Below, piece by piece: positions 6,529 to 8,467 of a stretch of 8,467 nucleotides of DNA (its first letter is position 1; each line of letters begins with the position of its first letter). The notes under the pieces are model-generated. The model worked only from the letters and a program-made list of their open reading frames with translations, had not been told where the DNA came from and did no database searches. The DNA lies in the NCBI GenBank assembly GCA_047619315.1, contig JBLHKB010000305.1:1-8467 (forward strand). Direction: 5' to 3'. The translations under genes were made by a program, and so were the position numbers. This stretch comes from JBCCRV01 sp047619315 (lineage in GTDB: Bacteria; Myxococcota_A; Polyangia; Polyangiales; Houyiibacteriaceae).

Positions 6529-8226
6529 TTAGCTCACGCTCTTCTGGTTTTGCTTGAACGCGATGGCGCTGTTTGGGCAGTGCCGGTAGGCGCGTTCCAG
6601 GAGCGGATAAAGCTCGCTTCGCACAGCCGCGTCTTTTCCGTAGATCGCTGCGCTCATCGCCTCGGGAAGCAGCTCCGCTTCGCCTTCTTCGCTGATGCGA
6701 AAGACCTGTGGAGCTTCGCTGACGCACACGCTGTGTCCCTGACACAGCTGGGTGTCGATGAGTACTTCGACGGAGGAATCGCGAGAGAGAATTTCTTCCA
6801 CCTGGCGGGCCTGGTATTCCGTTGTCACCTCGGCATCCGCGAGGCGCTTTCGGTAGCGAAGTTTGAACGGCTGCTTGGGCATGATCGTCGCCTTCTCATA
6901 GTCATCTTCGTAAGTCGAAGACGGCTGCGAAAGCGAGAAGTCATACTGGTGCAAAAGCGTCGCGGCGATGGTCTTCAGCTGGAGCAGTCCGAAGGCGTTA
7001 CCCGTGCACTTGTGCTTGCCGCCGCCGAAAGCGATCCAGGCATAGGGATGGATGTCGTCACGCGCGTAGCGGTCGGGATCGAAGACGTCTGCGTTTGGGA
7101 AAATTTCTTCGTCGCGGTGGCTCACGCCTGGCGATGCGCAAACGAACGCGCCCGCCGGAATGACTTTGCCGCCGTGCTCGAAAGGACGAAGTACCTTCCG
7201 GAAAAGGAAGATGAGCGGAGGGTGCAGCCGAAGCACTTCCTTAAGTACATCGTGAAGCAACGTCATCTGACGAAGCCCCTGGTATGAGAGCTCGCCATCC
7301 CGTGCGAACACGGCATCCACCTCGGCGCGAACACGTGCCAGCAGGTCCGGACGTCGCGCCAACTCAAGAATAGTCCACGCCGCGGTCCCCGCGCTGGTGT
7401 GGTGGCCAGCCATCATGATGGCGATGAGAATGCCCGTGACGATGTCGGGAGAGAGAGAGTCGCCATCCTTATAGCGAGCATCGAGGAGTGACTGAAGGCC
7501 GTCGTCGGGTGTGTTGCCGGACTTCTGCCGACCTTCGATGATCGCGCCCACGCGGGCGACGAGGCTCTCTCGCGAATGGTCTCTGCGTCGAAAGGAAGGC
7601 AGCGGCGCGTTGGGGTAAATATAGGCGAGAGGGTTGATGCCCTTTTCCAGATGTCCGTAGAGCTCATGAAACTCTTCGCTCATCCCCGCGCGGAACTCGT
7701 CCCCGATGAGGCAGCGGCTCGACGCGTAGATGGTCGCTTCTTTCATCAGCTCGAGAATGTCTTCTTCGCCGCTCTCTCCCCAGTGGGACACGAGCTTTGA
7801 GAGCTCGTCGCTGATGATGGGCGGGTAGCCGCGCATGCGCTGGTCTCGGAGCATCCGCATGGACATGCGGACCTGTTCTTCGCCACGCTTTGGCGAAGCG
7901 TCGAAGATGACTCCCTCACCGAAAATCGGTGTCATCAGTTTATACGCTTCGCGTCGGCAGAGCTGGTCATCCGGCGCGCGAAAGAACGCCTCGTGGGCCT
8001 CAGGGCCGGACACTAAGACGATGTCCTGGTGAAGCAGGCGGAGAGTGATGAGCTCTTTTCCTTCCCCTTGGGCCCGCTTGAGAAGCTCGAAGGGGTTGCG
8101 GACAAACTCCGCCATATGACCAAAAACCGGGTACTCGCGACTCAACCGAGCCGGCGCTTTCTCTTCAGGGCGCCGCGGAAAAAGCGAGCTCTGAAGCACC
8201 TGGGAAGCCGTCTCCATCACGCGCAT
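6529..8226 (-). CDS. cyp51: Sterol 14-alpha-demethylase CYP51 fused to a C-terminal 3Fe-4S ferredoxin
   Basis: A 565-residue fusion. Residues about 30-461 are a P450 closely resembling M. tuberculosis CYP51: AYKLMTPIFGEGVIFDASP (95-113, B-C region), FRRRDHSR (212-219), the I-helix signature AGHHTSAGTA (273-282), ExxR at E330-R333 followed by LHPPL, FDPDRY (382-387), and heme motif FGGGKHKCTG (400-409) with C407 as heme thiolate. The I-helix His before Thr is typical of CYP51. After a linker (about 462-485) comes a ferredoxin domain with CQGHSVC (495-501) and CP (550-551), the CxxHxxC...CP pattern of 3Fe-4S ferredoxins that serve P450s. CYP51 removes the 14-alpha-methyl group of lanosterol-type sterols in three oxygenations. 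The same order of domains is known in Methylococcus capsulatus. No N-terminal membrane anchor is evident. Start: ATG 8226, with no good Shine-Dalgarno; TTG 8232 and ATG 8217 are alternatives. A non-sterol substrate cannot be excluded. Confidence 0.93.
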   Translation of the reverse strand: MRVMETASQVLQSSLFPRRPEEKAPARLSREYPVFGHMAEFVRNPFELLKRAQGEGKELITLRLLHQDIVLVSGPEAHEAFFRAPDDQLCRREAYKLMTPIFGEGVIFDASPKRGEEQVRMSMRMLRDQRMRGYPPIISDELSKLVSHWGESGEEDILELMKEATIYASSRCLIGDEFRAGMSEEFHELYGHLEKGINPLAYIYPNAPLPSFRRRDHSRESLVARVGAIIEGRQKSGNTPDDGLQSLLDARYKDGDSLSPDIVTGILIAIMMAGHHTSAGTAAWTILELARRPDLLARVRAEVDAVFARDGELSYQGLRQMTLLHDVLKEVLRLHPPLIFLFRKVLRPFEHGGKVIPAGAFVCASPGVSHRDEEIFPNADVFDPDRYARDDIHPYAWIAFGGGKHKCTGNAFGLLQLKTIAATLLHQYDFSLSQPSSTYEDDYEKATIMPKQPFKLRYRKRLADAEVTTEYQARQVEEILSRDSSVEVLIDTQLCQGHSVCVSEAPQVFRISEEGEAELLPEAMSAAIYGKDAAVRSELYPLLERAYRHCPNSAIAFKQNQKSVS

Positions 8227-8280
8227 AGCCAAGGTTCTTGCACGCTTCAGGCTTAGAGGCGAGTCGTGCTTAGCGAGATG

Positions 8281-8467
8281 TCACGCCGGCAGTCGCGCGT
8301 CCAAAGACTCCAATGAATTCGACGGGTTGAGGTAATCGTCGACCTTGCGGGAGACATAGCGTTTGGCTCCGAGCTTCTCCGCTAGAAATCCGGCATCAAT
8401 GTTCGCTTCCACTCGTCCACCACCGATTTTGACGGTGCCAAGGAACCTCACGCCCTTGATTCGTCCA
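8281..8467 (-). CDS. C-terminal end of an unrecognised protein, 5' part beyond the right edge
   Basis: The minus-strand frame is open from the window edge to TGA at 8281-8283, giving 61 visible residues ending in SLDARLPA. Codon choice is like the neighbouring genes, with mostly G or C in the third position. The visible part has alternating beta-like and helical text, including FLGTVKIGGGRVEANIDAGF and AEKLGAKRYVSRKV, and is soluble in character. I do not recognise the family. Its stop lies 54 bases before the CYP51-ferredoxin start on the same strand, so it may be the preceding gene of the same operon, but a promoter in the 54-base gap is possible. The direct repeat CTAAGC in that gap is too short to interpret. 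Confidence 0.65.
   Translation of the reverse strand, partial: GRIKGVRFLGTVKIGGGRVEANIDAGFLAEKLGAKRYVSRKVDDYLNPSNSLESLDARLPA

Noticed and set aside
6497..6745. N-terminal extension of the NTF2-like frame
   Set aside because: It is Arg-rich, overlaps the ferredoxin coding region in another frame, and GAGGAG at 6500-6505 marks the ATG pair as the start.
6322..7287. A 321-residue plus-strand open frame
   Set aside because: It lies opposite the conserved P450 and ferredoxin sequence; long antisense frames are common in GC-rich coding DNA.
8227..8280. CTAAGC direct repeat in the gap before CYP51 as a regulator site
   Set aside because: Six bases repeated once is expected by chance and shows no dyad symmetry or nearby promoter boxes.

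Overview
The window looks like chromosomal DNA from a high-GC Gram-negative bacterium, most likely a myxobacterium or relative (Myxococcota). The reasons are a very cysteine-rich surface lipoprotein, a membrane-anchored protein with several carboxypeptidase-regulatory-like domains, and a CYP51 sterol 14-alpha-demethylase, an enzyme found in the few bacteria that make sterols. This assignment is inference from protein style; no rRNA or other marker is present. Coding density is very high and no stretch over 300 bases lacks a gene.

Left half, bases 1-4950, minus strand: four genes in close head-to-tail order, probably one operon transcribed from about 4950 leftward. They encode a TauE/SafE-type membrane permease, an inner-membrane-anchored protein with about four beta-sandwich domains and a C-terminal PDZ domain (its start overlaps the permease stop), a lipoprotein-type MepA (M74) murein endopeptidase with all zinc ligands present, and a lipoprotein with 49 cysteines in the 375 visible residues that runs off the left edge. 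All four best starts are GTG. The theme is the cell envelope. The MepA reading frame may contain a one-base error near its 3' end.

Middle, bases 5045-5809, plus strand: one crotonase-superfamily gene. It lacks both hydratase glutamates but keeps the glutamate used by Eci-type delta3,delta2-enoyl-CoA isomerases. It diverges from the permease across a 94-base gap and converges with the next gene, the two stops being 3 bases apart.

Right half, bases 5813-8467, minus strand: three genes in one direction. The upstream gene shows only its C-terminus and is not recognised. Next comes a CYP51 P450 naturally fused at its C-terminus to a 3Fe-4S ferredoxin of the CxxHxxC...CP type, the architecture known from the Methylococcus capsulatus CYP51-ferredoxin fusion. 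Last is an NTF2/SnoaL-like protein with a strong ribosome binding site. The fused protein would need only a ferredoxin reductase to demethylate a sterol, and the small NTF2-like protein may handle a steroid or related ligand. This locus is the most notable content of the window.

No tRNA, rRNA, CRISPR array, insertion sequence or convincing terminator was seen.
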